In this document: in pieces, positions 7,386 through 16,297 of the stretch | How the letters are laid out: each line of letters starts with the position of its first letter | Position numbering within the stretch: position 1 is the first letter of the stretch | Assembly (NCBI GenBank): GCA_003134755.1 | Contig: PLCK01000111.1 | Span: 680 to 47,217 of the forward strand | Origin: Actinomycetota bacterium | GTDB taxonomy: Bacteria; Actinomycetota; Actinomycetes; Acidothermales; Acidothermaceae | DNA: 46,538 nucleotides | Direction: 5' to 3' | Notes under the pieces: generated by a model | Database searches by the model: none | Seen by the model: only the letters and a program-made list of their open reading frames with translations | Told to the model about the DNA's origin: nothing | Program-made: the position numbers and the translations under genes

Positions 7386-8507
7386 GTGCCGTTTGCTGCC
7401 CGTGGTCGTGTTGCATCGCTCGTCGTCCTGGTCGCCACGTCGGCCCTCGGCGTCGGGCTGTTGCCAGCCACCGCCTACGCCGCCAACTCGGGCTCGACGA
7501 CCACTGCCGCTGCCGCTGCGGCGCAGCAGAAGCTCGATGCGCTGAGCATCCAAGCTGACCGCGCCGTCGAGGCTTACGACCAGGCACAGGCCGCGCTGGC
7601 GACAGTGACAGCGAGGGCGGCCGCAGCAAAGCAGTTCACGGCCAAGCAGCAGGCGCTCGTCGACGCCGCCAAACTCGGCGTCCAGTCGTTCGCGGTTGCG
7701 CGCTACGAAGGGGGCACGACGTCGCCCGCGCTGGCGGTCCTGCTTTCGCGCGATCCGAGCAAGTTCATGCAGCAGGCGCAGATGCTCGAGCAGGTCAGCC
7801 GGCACGAGTCGGCGAGCCTGACCCAGCTCGTCGATGCGGATCGCTCGCTCATGGCCTCACAGGTCGGGGCTGACCAGGCCGTCGCAGCGCAGCAACAGGC
7901 ATCGGCGCGGCTCGCGGCGAGCAAGGCCGCAGTCGAGAAGATCATCGGCAGCCAGCAGGTCCTCGTCTCGAAGCTCGAGACGCAGGCGCAGGCTGAACAG
8001 GCCGCCGCCGCTGCAGCTGCGGCGCGGGCCGCAAGCGCGCAGCAGACGGTCTCCCGGGCGCTCGTCAGGGCGCAGGTGCCAAGTGTTCGGCCGGTCGTGT
8101 TGCCGGCCAGTGCACCGGCACCTGCACCGGCACCTGTTGCAACCGTGGCTCCGCCCGCTGCATCGGGTCGCGCGTCGGCCGTTCTTGCCTATGCCTACGC
8201 GCAGCTCGGAAAGCCGTACCGCTTCGGCGGTGCCGGACCCGGTTCGTATGACTGCTCCGGCCTGACAATGCGCGCCTATGGCGCTGCCGGACTTTCGCTC
8301 GCACATTCGGCGGCCGCCCAGCAACACGAGGGCGCCCGCGTCCCGATGTCACAGTTGCAGCCCGGCGACCTCATCTTCTGGGGCAACCCGGCCTACCACG
8401 TCGCCATCTACGTCGGTGGCGGCGGCATCCTCGACGCAGCACACACCGGCACCCTCATCAGCGTCCACGGACTCTGGGGATCGCCCAGCGGGGCTGTCCG
8501 CCCATAG
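7386..8507 (+). CDS. Secreted NlpC/P60 peptidoglycan endopeptidase with coiled-coil N-terminus
   Basis: A roughly 373-residue exported protein. The signal peptide ends near ATAYA-AN. An Ala/Gln-rich coiled coil covers about residues 40-235, an Ala/Pro linker follows, and the NlpC/P60 domain occupies the last about 115 residues. The catalytic Cys is about residue 290 in YDCSGL and the His about 338 in YHVAIYVG. The domain cleaves peptide stems of peptidoglycan, as in mycobacterial RipA-like enzymes; the coiled coil may bind FtsEX-like partners or keep the enzyme inactive (inference). GTG 7386 is eight bases after AGAAGGG; an in-frame TTG at 7380 is the alternative. Expression is controlled by the c-di-AMP riboswitch just upstream. 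Confidence 0.93.
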   Translation: MPFAARGRVASLVVLVATSALGVGLLPATAYAANSGSTTTAAAAAAQQKLDALSIQADRAVEAYDQAQAALATVTARAAAAKQFTAKQQALVDAAKLGVQSFAVARYEGGTTSPALAVLLSRDPSKFMQQAQMLEQVSRHESASLTQLVDADRSLMASQVGADQAVAAQQQASARLAASKAAVEKIIGSQQVLVSKLETQAQAEQAAAAAAAARAASAQQTVSRALVRAQVPSVRPVVLPASAPAPAPAPVATVAPPAASGRASAVLAYAYAQLGKPYRFGGAGPGSYDCSGLTMRAYGAAGLSLAHSAAAQQHEGARVPMSQLQPGDLIFWGNPAYHVAIYVGGGGILDAAHTGTLISVHGLWGSPSGAVRP

Positions 8508-8567
8508 CCGCGGCGTCCCTCGCGGCTCGGCTTGACGCGTCGTCAGCGCCGGTGTGAGGCTCCGCTC

Positions 8568-9224
8568 ATGGCGAACTTCGGCGTTCTCGGCACCGGTGTG
8601 GTCGGCCCAACCATCGGTAGCAAGCTGATCGAACTCGGCCACAGTGTGATGCTTGGCGCTCGCGACGCGGCGAACGAAAAGGCAACAGCCTGGGCCGCGG
8701 ACGCCGGGGAGCTGGCCCACCACGGAACCTTCCGCGACGCCGCGCAGTTCGGCAACGTCATCGTGAACGCCACGCTGGGGCTCGGGTCGCTCGCGGCACT
8801 CGAAGCGGCCGGCACGGAGAACCTGGCCGGCAAGGTACTCATCGATATCAGCAATCTCCTCGACTTCAGCAACGGCTTCCCGCCGTCCGTCGGCGTCCCG
8901 AGCACCGACAGCCTGGCCGAGCAGATTCAGCGGGCGCACCCCGATGCGCGGGTAGTGAAGACGCTGAACACCGCGACCGCTTCGGTGATGGTTGATCCCT
9001 CGCGTGTTCCGGGCGAGCATCAGGTGTTCGTCTCGGGCGACGACGCCGACGCCAAGGCGAGCGTGACCGACTTGCTGGTTTCGTTCGGCTGGCCGGCGAG
9101 CCGCATCCTCGATCTCGGTGGCATCGCTACGGCCCGCGCCACCGAGTTCTACATCCTGCTGTGGGTGCAGCTGTACAGCACGCTCGGTACGTCCGAGTTC
9201 AACATCGAGGTTCACCGAGCCTGA
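8568..9224 (+). CDS. NADPH-dependent F420 reductase-like oxidoreductase
   Basis: A 218-residue single-domain Rossmann protein. It starts MANFGVLGTGVVGPTIGSKL, where G8-T-G-V-V-G13 is the dinucleotide-binding motif, and continues with LGARD, which fits NADP selection by the arginine. Later segments such as VVKTLNTATASVM and the C-terminal helix match the F420:NADP oxidoreductase family (COG2085). Such enzymes transfer hydride between NADPH and coenzyme F420, though many family members have other acceptors. The ATG at 8568 is chosen because the family starts right at the Rossmann strand. It stands alone between the NlpC/P60 gene and an unknown gene, all on the plus strand. Confidence 0.85.
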   Translation: MANFGVLGTGVVGPTIGSKLIELGHSVMLGARDAANEKATAWAADAGELAHHGTFRDAAQFGNVIVNATLGLGSLAALEAAGTENLAGKVLIDISNLLDFSNGFPPSVGVPSTDSLAEQIQRAHPDARVVKTLNTATASVMVDPSRVPGEHQVFVSGDDADAKASVTDLLVSFGWPASRILDLGGIATARATEFYILLWVQLYSTLGTSEFNIEVHRA

Positions 9225-9290
9225 ACCCCTGCCGATACGCCACAGGACGTGACCGCTGACCCGCGGTCCCTGGCGCGGAGGTGAGCGGTC

Positions 9291-9947
9291 GTGCTGATGC
9301 AGTACGTCGCAGCCGGATTCGGGCTTGCCGCGCTGGTCCTTTTCGGACGCTGGTGCTTGGTCAGGCAGTCGCGTGATCAGGCGTCCTTCCCGGCAATAGG
9401 CGTGAGCTCGTGCATGGTGCTGGCCGTCGCGGCAACCTTCCCAATCGTCGATCGGGCGACACTCGAAGGCCGCCTCAGCCACGCGGCGTCCACACTGATC
9501 GGTATTCACGTCCACGTGACCTGCCAGACGCTGACGGGCTCGGCGGTCGACATGGGCCGCGAACTGGGCTACGTGAAGTGGGGTGCCGACGGCGTGCCCG
9601 AGCACAAGACCCTCATCAAGCACGATCAGTGCAACGACCTGAGTGCCTATCTCGACTCGAGCAAGGAACGTCCGACTGCCGCGCAGGTTCTCGCCGTCCA
9701 CGTGCTGTCGCACGAGTCGATGCACATGTCGGGAACCACATCCGAGGCTGTGGCCGAGTGGCATGCCATGCAGCACGACGCGGCGCTCGCCGCAGACCTC
9801 GGCGCCTCGCCCGCTGCCGCGCACGCACTCGCCGTCCGGTATTGGCAGACCGTGTATCCCGAAATGCAGGACAACTACCGGAGCAATGACTGCGGGCCGG
9901 GCGCCGGGCTCGACTTGCACCTGCCGGCCGCCCCCTGGTCGCCCTAG
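9291..9947 (+). CDS. Unrecognised membrane protein with an HExxH motif
   Basis: A 218-residue protein I do not recognise as a named family. It has two hydrophobic segments (about 4-22 and 36-52), then a globular part. Residues 141-145 read HESMH, an HExxH zinc motif, and E152 and E156 follow in EAVAEWHAMQ, where gluzincin proteases carry their third ligand. Cysteines C78, C114 and C201 may form a disulfide. This suggests a small membrane-anchored zinc peptidase facing outward, but the motif is short and could occur by chance. The start is GTG 9291 with GGAGG-like sequence upstream. It probably has no operon partner except perhaps the unknown gene at 10020. Confidence 0.7.
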   Translation: MLMQYVAAGFGLAALVLFGRWCLVRQSRDQASFPAIGVSSCMVLAVAATFPIVDRATLEGRLSHAASTLIGIHVHVTCQTLTGSAVDMGRELGYVKWGADGVPEHKTLIKHDQCNDLSAYLDSSKERPTAAQVLAVHVLSHESMHMSGTTSEAVAEWHAMQHDAALAADLGASPAAAHALAVRYWQTVYPEMQDNYRSNDCGPGAGLDLHLPAAPWSP

Positions 9948-10019
9948 CGCAGAGTGACGTCGGGCCGGCTTCTTCGATAATCCGGGACGCCGGGTCTGGG
10001 CTTTCCGTAGCCTCGACGT

Positions 10020-10577
10020 GTGCGCGTCACTTTCACCCGGCTCACCGGGCACCGATACGCGGTCGACGTGGTTCGTGAGAGCGGGCCGCCCGCAGGCCAA
10101 CGTGTCTCGACGGGCGCCGGCGTGTGTCTGCCGCCCGACATCGCGCACTTCCTCGTCGAACGCGAGTTCGGGCTGAGGCTGGGGATATTCGGTCAGCTGG
10201 CCGCCGGAGGCGACGCCGGGACGTTCCGCGCCGCGCCGGCCGATCGCGATGCCAGGCTCGCACATTGCGCGCACCGGCTTCAGGTCACCGGGCGGGGCGA
10301 CCTCGGCCGGTCGGTCGCGATGGTGTCGATTTGCACCGCCATATGGGAATTCGAGGCCGGACGCCGATTTGCGCCGCCCGACCTCAGGGCCTACGCGGCC
10401 GCCAGCAGCCGCTCGTGGGGCCTCGTCGACGTGGCCGACTTGCCATGCGACGGCGTCCGCCGCGTCGTCCAGGAGTTCGAAGGCGAAGCGACGAGGTGGA
10501 ACGCGCTCGGCGTGCGTGAAAGCGTCGCGTTCGAGTGGCCGGCCGCACTCACGTGCGTTCCCCGACGATCTGCCTAA
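10020..10577 (+). CDS. Hypothetical protein
   Basis: A 185-residue protein without a recognised domain. It begins at a GTG with MRVTFTRLTGHRYAVDVVRE, a beta-rich start, and continues with mixed helices; no membrane segment or signal peptide is visible. The middle includes RSVAMVSICTAIWEFEAGR and the end is Trp/Glu-rich. Third-position GC is high and consistent with a real gene. It lies 72 bases after the HExxH gene on the same strand, so the two may be co-transcribed. No function is proposed. Confidence 0.65.
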   Translation: MRVTFTRLTGHRYAVDVVRESGPPAGQRVSTGAGVCLPPDIAHFLVEREFGLRLGIFGQLAAGGDAGTFRAAPADRDARLAHCAHRLQVTGRGDLGRSVAMVSICTAIWEFEAGRRFAPPDLRAYAAASSRSWGLVDVADLPCDGVRRVVQEFEGEATRWNALGVRESVAFEWPAALTCVPRRSA

Positions 10578-11048
10578 CGCGGGCGTCGAGCATGGGATGG
10601 CCCGCAAGTTTCTACGGGCCACCCAGGCGCACAGTCAGCACGGGCGGATCACGAGCGAGAACTCGACTAGCGGGAGCAGATCAGGCGCGGGTCCAACGAA
10701 TCTCACGGGTCCAACGAATTTCTCGCATGCCGGATCGCCTCCTCTCATCCTCGAGGGGGAAACCGGCCCGAAACCCGTCGACCACTGAACTCCAGTGCGT
10801 CGGCCAGCCTCAGCCCGGCTCGGGGAATTGCGGAGTAACAAACCCCATCAAAGAGGTCTTGTGTCGCCTGTGGCTAGAGGGAACCGAAAATAATCGGACT
10901 CGGCGCGAGCGACTGGTGACAGTGGGTCACTGCGGGCCGTAGGGTGATGGCTCATCGTCCGGTTCGGCCCAGGCTGTTCCCGATGTCGGGGTGTTCCCGA
11001 TGTCGGAGCCGACCAGCTGCGGAAGCAAGATTGGCGGGACTTGCTCAC
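10578..11048. other. Intergenic region upstream of the diguanylate cyclase
   Basis: About 470 bases. It contains an 18-base-period tandem repeat at 10688-10719. Frames open through parts of it but are arginine-rich and lack ribosome-binding sites, including the in-frame extension of the cyclase from 10944. A promoter for the cyclase is expected here; none is clear. Confidence 0.4.
10688..10719. repeat. Two tandem copies of a 14-base unit, period 18
   Basis: CGGGTCCAACGAAT occurs exactly at 10688-10701 and again at 10706-10719, separated by CTCA. Two copies spaced by about 1.7 helical turns could be a direct-repeat binding site; they could also be a small chance duplication. Confidence 0.6.
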
Positions 11049-12377
11049 GTGAAAGCGCTGACGCGGGCTCGCGCGAGCTGGCAGTTGCCGCGGGCCGTCC
11101 GGATCGCGATCGTCGCGGTGCTGGTCGGCTACGTCGCGGTGATCGTCGGCGGCGTGATGACCACGGGGTTCTCGATACGTGATCTTGCGACCCTCGGCCT
11201 CTTCAGCGCCTGCGGGGTCGTCAGTGTCGAGGTGTCGCTGCGGTTGGCCTGGCCTCGGCCTCGGCGCGACCGCATCAGCCGTGACTTCCTCGGCGTGTGG
11301 GCGTTGCCGGTCATGCTGCTGTTGCCACCCGTCTATGCCGCGGTGGCGGTCGTCGTGCCAGGGCTCTACGTCCAGCTGCGAGCGTGGCGCACCGACCCTC
11401 TGAAGGTTGTCTACAGCACGGCGGCGCTCGGGCTGGCACGCGCCGCCGGGAGCGCCACTTTCATCGCCATCGCGGGCCACCACGCGTCGGGAGCGGGCCT
11501 CACGCACCTGTTCGGCAGTGGCCGCAATGAACTCGCCGTCCTCGCCGCGATCCTCGTGTGGTGGTTGGTCAACTACATCTTGATTGGCGCTGTCGTCGCC
11601 TTGAGTGTCGGGCTGCACCACGTCTTGGCGTCGCTGCGTGACCGCGAGGCGATCTCGGTCGACGTCGTCGACGCCAGCATGGGAATTCTGGCGACGATCG
11701 CGTTCGCCTTGCGCCCTGAACTCGTCGCTGTCGTCGCCGCGCCTGTGCTTTACATGCAGCACCAGGCCTTCAGCGGTCTTCGCAGCGCCGTCCGTACCGA
11801 CCTGCTCACCGATGTCGCGAGTCCCGAGTACTGGCGCGAAACGGCGGCGCGCGAAGTTCAGCGCGCGGTGGCCAGTGCCGCCGACCTCGCCGTCCTGATG
11901 GTCGACATCGACCACTTCAAGAACGTCAACGACAGGCACGGCCACCTCGCGGGAGACGCCGTGCTGGCGGCAGTCGCGCGAGCCATCGCTACCGCGCTGC
12001 GGCCAGGCGACCTCGTCGGCCGACTCGGTGGCGAAGAGTTCGCAGCGGTTCTTTCCGGTTCGAATATCGCGGACGCCGAGTCGGCGGCCGGTCGCGTCCG
12101 CGCCGCAGTCGCCGACGTGAGGGTGAGATCCGACCGCGGTGACTGGATCTCGGTGACGGTCTCGGCCGGAGTGGCCGGGCTCGCGGCGAACGGCGCCACG
12201 CTTGCCGAGTTGCTCGACGCCGCTGACGGCGCGCTCTACGCGGCCAAGGACGCCGGCCGCAACGCCGTCCGCGTCGCCGGTCCGGTCCGCGACCGGCTCA
12301 TCGACCTGCGCCCCGACCTGCGCCCCGACCTGTGCCCGGAACTTGCCGAGCAGGCCGGCCCCCCCGAGGGTCGGTAG
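11049..12377 (+). CDS. Membrane-bound diguanylate cyclase (GGDEF)
   Basis: A 442-residue protein with about six or seven membrane helices in residues 10-240, then a GGDEF domain. The active-site motif is GGEEF at about 327-331, preceded five residues earlier by RPGD, the RxxD inhibitory site. The upstream signature VDIDHFKNVNDRHGHLAGD is intact. It should make c-di-GMP from two GTP and be feedback inhibited. The membrane part has no recognised sensor name and resembles MASE-type regions in layout. The C-terminus carries a short RPDL repeat. GTG 11049 is selected because upstream in-frame sequence is arginine-rich; an earlier start at 10944 or 10947 cannot be excluded. ppk1 follows downstream. 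Confidence 0.88.
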   Translation: MKALTRARASWQLPRAVRIAIVAVLVGYVAVIVGGVMTTGFSIRDLATLGLFSACGVVSVEVSLRLAWPRPRRDRISRDFLGVWALPVMLLLPPVYAAVAVVVPGLYVQLRAWRTDPLKVVYSTAALGLARAAGSATFIAIAGHHASGAGLTHLFGSGRNELAVLAAILVWWLVNYILIGAVVALSVGLHHVLASLRDREAISVDVVDASMGILATIAFALRPELVAVVAAPVLYMQHQAFSGLRSAVRTDLLTDVASPEYWRETAAREVQRAVASAADLAVLMVDIDHFKNVNDRHGHLAGDAVLAAVARAIATALRPGDLVGRLGGEEFAAVLSGSNIADAESAAGRVRAAVADVRVRSDRGDWISVTVSAGVAGLAANGATLAELLDAADGALYAAKDAGRNAVRVAGPVRDRLIDLRPDLRPDLCPELAEQAGPPEGR

Positions 12378-12503
12378 CGACACCTTCCCGCAATCGGGTC
12401 GGCGTCCACCTCCCTTTTGCGTCTCGGCACACGAGATGATGATGTGGGTCCATCGAGCCCGCCGCGAGGCGGCTCACCCACAACCAGTCAGGGACGTGCC
12501 GAC

Positions 12504-14693
12504 GTGACGCAGGTTGGTTCGCCTCCGGACGCACCCGACTACGGCGATGAGCTGGTCGAGGCACTCGACGAGGCTGCCACCGAGAGGCACGATCGCGCAG
12601 CCAACCTTGATCTGCCGCCCGACCGCTTCATTGACCGTGAGGCGAGCTGGCTCGACTTCAACCGGCGAGTGCTCGAGCTCGCTCAGAGTTCCGACGTGCC
12701 GTTGCTCGAGCGCGCCAGGTTTCTGGCGATCTTCGCGACCAACCTCGACGAGTTCTTTATGGTGCGCGTCGCCGGCCTCAAGCGCCGCATCGCAACGGGG
12801 ATCGCCGTCACGGCGCCGAGTGGATTGTCGGCCCGCGACCAGCTCGAACTCGTCTCGGACCGGGCGCACTCGCTGGTCGCCGCGCACGCGAGCGCCTTCT
12901 TCGACCAGGTGCGCCCCGAGCTGGCTGAACGCGGGATCCACCTGCTGCGCTGGCGCGACCTGGACGCCGACGACCACGCCAGTCTTCGCACGTTCTTTAG
13001 CGAGAGCGTCTATCCGGTCCTAACCCCGCTTGCCGTCGACCCGGCGCATCCTTTTCCTTACATCTCAGGGCTTTCTCTGAACCTCGCGGTTGTCGTACGC
13101 GACCCGACGAATGGCGAGGAGCGTTTTGCGCGCGTCAAGGTGCCGGAGATCCTGTCGCGATTCATGCCGCTCGGCCGCGGGCGCTTCGTCACGATCGAAG
13201 AAATCATCGCGGCGCATCTGCACGTCATGTTTCCCGGCATGGAGGTGCTCGAGAGTCACACCTTCCGGGTCACTCGCAACGAAGATCTCGAGGTCGACGA
13301 AGACGACGTCGACAACCTCTTGCAGGCGCTCGAACGCGAACTCTTGCGCCGCCGCTTCGGTCCGCCCGTGCGGCTCGAGGTCGAGGACACAACGAGCGAC
13401 CGGGTCCTCGACCTGCTGATCCGCGAGCTCGGTGTGAACCAGACGGAGGTCTACCGGTTGCCGGCTCCCCTCGACCTCGTCGGACTGTGGAGTATCGCCG
13501 ATCTCGAGCGGCCTGAGCTGAAGTACGAGCAATTCGTGCCTGCGACGCATCCGAAACTCGTTACCCCCGACGGTGACGGCGTCCGCGATATCTTCGCTGC
13601 GCTTCGCAGCGGCGACATCCTTGTTCACCACCCGTACGACTCCTTCGCGACGAGTGTGCAGGCGTTCGTCGAGCAAGCCGCCGCCGACGACAACGTGCTG
13701 GCGATAAAGCAGACCCTCTATCGCACGAGCGGTGACTCGCCGATCGTCGATGCCCTTGTTGACGCGGCGCGCGCGGGCAAGCAGGTGCTGGTGCTCGTCG
13801 AGATCAAGGCACGATTCGACGAAGAAGCCAACATCCGGTGGGCCCGCAAGCTCGAGCAGGCCGGCTGCCACGTCGTCTACGGGCTCGTCGGGCTCAAGAC
13901 CCACTGCAAACTGTGCCTGGTCGTGCGTCGCGAGCCCGACGGGTCGTTGCGCCGCTACGCCCACCTGGGCACGGGCAACTACAACCCCAAGACGGCACGC
14001 ATCTATGAGGACGTCGGCCTGCTCACCGCCGATCCTGCAGTCGGGGCCGACGTCGCCGACTTGTTCAACCACCTGTCGGGTTACACCAGGCCCGACCCCT
14101 ATCGCACTCTGCTGGTTGCGCCCGACACCGTGCGCAGCGGCCTGGCAGGTGCGATCCGGCGCGAGAGGGAGAACGCACTGGCGGGTCGGCCGAGCGGGAT
14201 CACGATGAAGCTGAACAGTCTCGTCGACGAAGAACTCATCGACGACCTCTACGGAGCGTCGCGGGCAGGTGTCCGCGTCGATCTCCTGGTGCGCGGCATG
14301 TGTGCACTGCGTCCCGGAGTCAGCGGGCTGTCGGAGAACATCCGGGTACGCAGCATCCTCGGCCGTTTCCTCGAGCACTCGCGCATCTTGCGGTTCAGGG
14401 CGGGCGGCGACGACGAGTACTGGATCGGCAGCGCCGATCTCATGCACCGCAATCTCGACCGGCGTGTCGAGGCGATGGTGCGGGTCAGCGATCCCGAGGC
14501 TCGTCGGATTCTCGCGGGCGTTCTCGATGGAGCGATGTCCGACGGGATAGCGTCGTGGGAGCTGCGTCCTGACGGAACGTTCGCCTATGCATCGGGCAAG
14601 GACCTGCAAGGCGAGTTGATCAAGTCGCATCGGCTCTCCCAGGTATACGAGCCGGCTGTTTCGGCACACGCTGAACCACCCTTCATCGCCTGA
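12504..14693 (+). CDS. ppk1: Polyphosphate kinase 1
   Basis: A 729-residue PPK1 of usual length. The order is an N-terminal domain (DREASWLDFNRRVLELA), a head domain with HPFPYISGLSLNLAV, and two PLD-like C-terminal domains. Catalytic His467 lies in KTHCKL, and His625 lies in LEHSRI. Other landmarks are VHHPYDSF, KQTLYRTS and HLGTGNYNPKTARIYED. It makes polyphosphate reversibly from ATP. GTG 12504 is taken as start because AGGGA precedes it and upstream residues are low-complexity. A CYTH-CHAD gene and a Nudix-phosphatase gene follow within about 25 bases each, forming a polyphosphate operon. In mycobacteria ppk1 is likewise adjacent to mutT1. Confidence 0.96.
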   Translation: MTQVGSPPDAPDYGDELVEALDEAATERHDRAANLDLPPDRFIDREASWLDFNRRVLELAQSSDVPLLERARFLAIFATNLDEFFMVRVAGLKRRIATGIAVTAPSGLSARDQLELVSDRAHSLVAAHASAFFDQVRPELAERGIHLLRWRDLDADDHASLRTFFSESVYPVLTPLAVDPAHPFPYISGLSLNLAVVVRDPTNGEERFARVKVPEILSRFMPLGRGRFVTIEEIIAAHLHVMFPGMEVLESHTFRVTRNEDLEVDEDDVDNLLQALERELLRRRFGPPVRLEVEDTTSDRVLDLLIRELGVNQTEVYRLPAPLDLVGLWSIADLERPELKYEQFVPATHPKLVTPDGDGVRDIFAALRSGDILVHHPYDSFATSVQAFVEQAAADDNVLAIKQTLYRTSGDSPIVDALVDAARAGKQVLVLVEIKARFDEEANIRWARKLEQAGCHVVYGLVGLKTHCKLCLVVRREPDGSLRRYAHLGTGNYNPKTARIYEDVGLLTADPAVGADVADLFNHLSGYTRPDPYRTLLVAPDTVRSGLAGAIRRERENALAGRPSGITMKLNSLVDEELIDDLYGASRAGVRVDLLVRGMCALRPGVSGLSENIRVRSILGRFLEHSRILRFRAGGDDEYWIGSADLMHRNLDRRVEAMVRVSDPEARRILAGVLDGAMSDGIASWELRPDGTFAYASGKDLQGELIKSHRLSQVYEPAVSAHAEPPFIA

Positions 14694-14718
14694 TGCGGTG
14701 CTTCGGTAGGGTCGCCTG

Positions 14719-16272
14719 ATGGCGACGAACGAGGAATCGCACACCGTGCGCGAGTTCGAGGCCAAGTTCCGGGTTAGCTCGACTTTCGAGCTGCCCGAGA
14801 TCGCCGGGATCGTCCCTCGGGTCGCCGCGATCGATGCGCCGAGCCACGTCACCATGAATGCGGTCTACTACGACACGCCAGACTTGCGGATGGCCCGCGA
14901 GGGCGTGACGCTACGGCGCCGATCGGGCGGCAAGGATGCCGGGTGGCATCTGAAGCTCCCGGTGCTCGCCCACACCGTGCCCGACGGCACCGGCGTCCGC
15001 GACGAGATCCAGCTGCCAGATTCCCACGACATCCCCGACGAACTTGCGCGACTCGTGACTGTTTGGGTGCGAATCGGCTCGCTCGAGCCAGTTGCCACCT
15101 TGGCCAGCGACCGCACCACGCTGGTCCTACGCGCGGCCGACGGCAGCGCGCTCGCGGAGTTGGTCGACGATGCCGTGTCGGTCGAGGGCGGCGCGCACAA
15201 CCAGGCCCGATTCAGGGAACTTGAGGTCGAAGACCTGGGGGGCGGCGAGGAGGTGGTCGCGCAGGTCGCGGCCGTGCTGCGTGACGCGGGTGCGGTCGGC
15301 GGTCAATTCGTGCCGAAGGTGGTGCGGGCGCTCGGCCCACAGGCGACGGCGCCCGGCGACCCGCCTCCGCCGTTGCCGGTCGGGCCGAAGGATCCGGTGC
15401 ACGATGTCGTCGCTGCCACGCTGCGCTCCTACACGAGGTTGTTGATGTCCTACGACGTCGCCGTCCGGCGCGGCCTCGACGACGCGGTACATCAAATGCG
15501 GGTTGCGTCTCGCCGGCTTCGCAGTGCGTTGCGGAGTTTCGCACCTTTGGTCGACGCCGAGTGGGCCGAAGATCTGGGCGCGGAACTGCACTGGCTGGCC
15601 GGCGTCCTCGGGACCGCGCGCGACAGCGAGGTCCTGCGCGACCGGATGCTGGTGGCCGCTGGGGAGCTGCCACCGCCGGCTCGACCCGATGCGGTGGCGG
15701 CGAAGCTGGCCGACATCTGCGGGAAGCGCCACCAGTCGGCGCTGGAAGAGCTCGCGGTCGCGCTGCGCAGCGATCGCTACCTCGCCTTGCTCCAGCGCCT
15801 CGTCGACGGCGCGACTTATCCGCGAACCACCGATGCGGCACGGCATCCATCCGGGGCCGTGCTGAAGACTGCGATCCGGGCCAACTGGGCCAGCATGCGA
15901 AAGCGCGCCGACCCGGTGACCCGGCACCGCCGCCGTCCCCCGACGGCGAGCGATTACCACCGGGTGAGGATCGCGGCCAAACGGCTCCGCTACCTGTGCG
16001 ACGCCGCCGTCCCTGCGCTTGGTACGAAGGCGCGGAAGTTGTCGGCCCAGGCGGCCCGGGTCCAGGACGTGCTGGGCGAGCATCACGACGCGGTTGTCGC
16101 CGGCGAGTTCATTACCGAGGTCGCAGCGCAGCCGCGGGTGGGCAACCTGGCGTTCGGGCTCGGCTTGCTGTACGCCCGCGAGCAGAGCAAGGCACGAGCG
16201 GCGACGCACGCGTTTGCCGAGATCTGGCCCGACGTCATCCGCGCCAAGCGGCGCCGCTGGTTAGCCGGCTAG
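14719..16272 (+). CDS. CYTH-CHAD domain protein
   Basis: A 517-residue two-domain protein. The CYTH domain (about residues 10-210) opens with EFEAK (12-16), the ExExK signature of triphosphate tunnel enzymes, and has further Arg/Lys/Glu strands such as REGVTLRRRSGG. The CHAD domain (about 225-510) is helical with conserved basic motifs VHQMRVASRRLRSALRSF and HRVRIAAKRLRYLCD. CYTH enzymes hydrolyse tripolyphosphate or nucleoside triphosphates; CHAD domains bind polyphosphate. Its position 25 bases after ppk1 supports a role in sensing, binding or trimming polyphosphate. Which activity dominates is not visible. Confidence 0.92.
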   Translation: MATNEESHTVREFEAKFRVSSTFELPEIAGIVPRVAAIDAPSHVTMNAVYYDTPDLRMAREGVTLRRRSGGKDAGWHLKLPVLAHTVPDGTGVRDEIQLPDSHDIPDELARLVTVWVRIGSLEPVATLASDRTTLVLRAADGSALAELVDDAVSVEGGAHNQARFRELEVEDLGGGEEVVAQVAAVLRDAGAVGGQFVPKVVRALGPQATAPGDPPPPLPVGPKDPVHDVVAATLRSYTRLLMSYDVAVRRGLDDAVHQMRVASRRLRSALRSFAPLVDAEWAEDLGAELHWLAGVLGTARDSEVLRDRMLVAAGELPPPARPDAVAAKLADICGKRHQSALEELAVALRSDRYLALLQRLVDGATYPRTTDAARHPSGAVLKTAIRANWASMRKRADPVTRHRRRPPTASDYHRVRIAAKRLRYLCDAAVPALGTKARKLSAQAARVQDVLGEHHDAVVAGEFITEVAAQPRVGNLAFGLGLLYAREQSKARAATHAFAEIWPDVIRAKRRRWLAG

Positions 16273-16297
16273 TGGTTGACGGGCGGCGTGGCAGCTG

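Noticed and set aside
8349..10622. A 757-codon open frame on the minus strand across the NlpC, F420 and unknown genes
   Set aside because: It is antisense to clear genes, rich in Arg, Gly and Pro, and shows no domain. Long antisense frames are expected in DNA this GC-rich.
10848..12383. A 511-codon minus-strand frame opposite the membrane diguanylate cyclase
   Set aside because: The cyclase has intact GGEEF and inhibitory motifs; the opposite frame is Arg/Asp-rich low-complexity sequence.
13065..14855. A 596-codon minus-strand frame opposite ppk1
   Set aside because: It mirrors ppk1 codons and has no recognisable motif.
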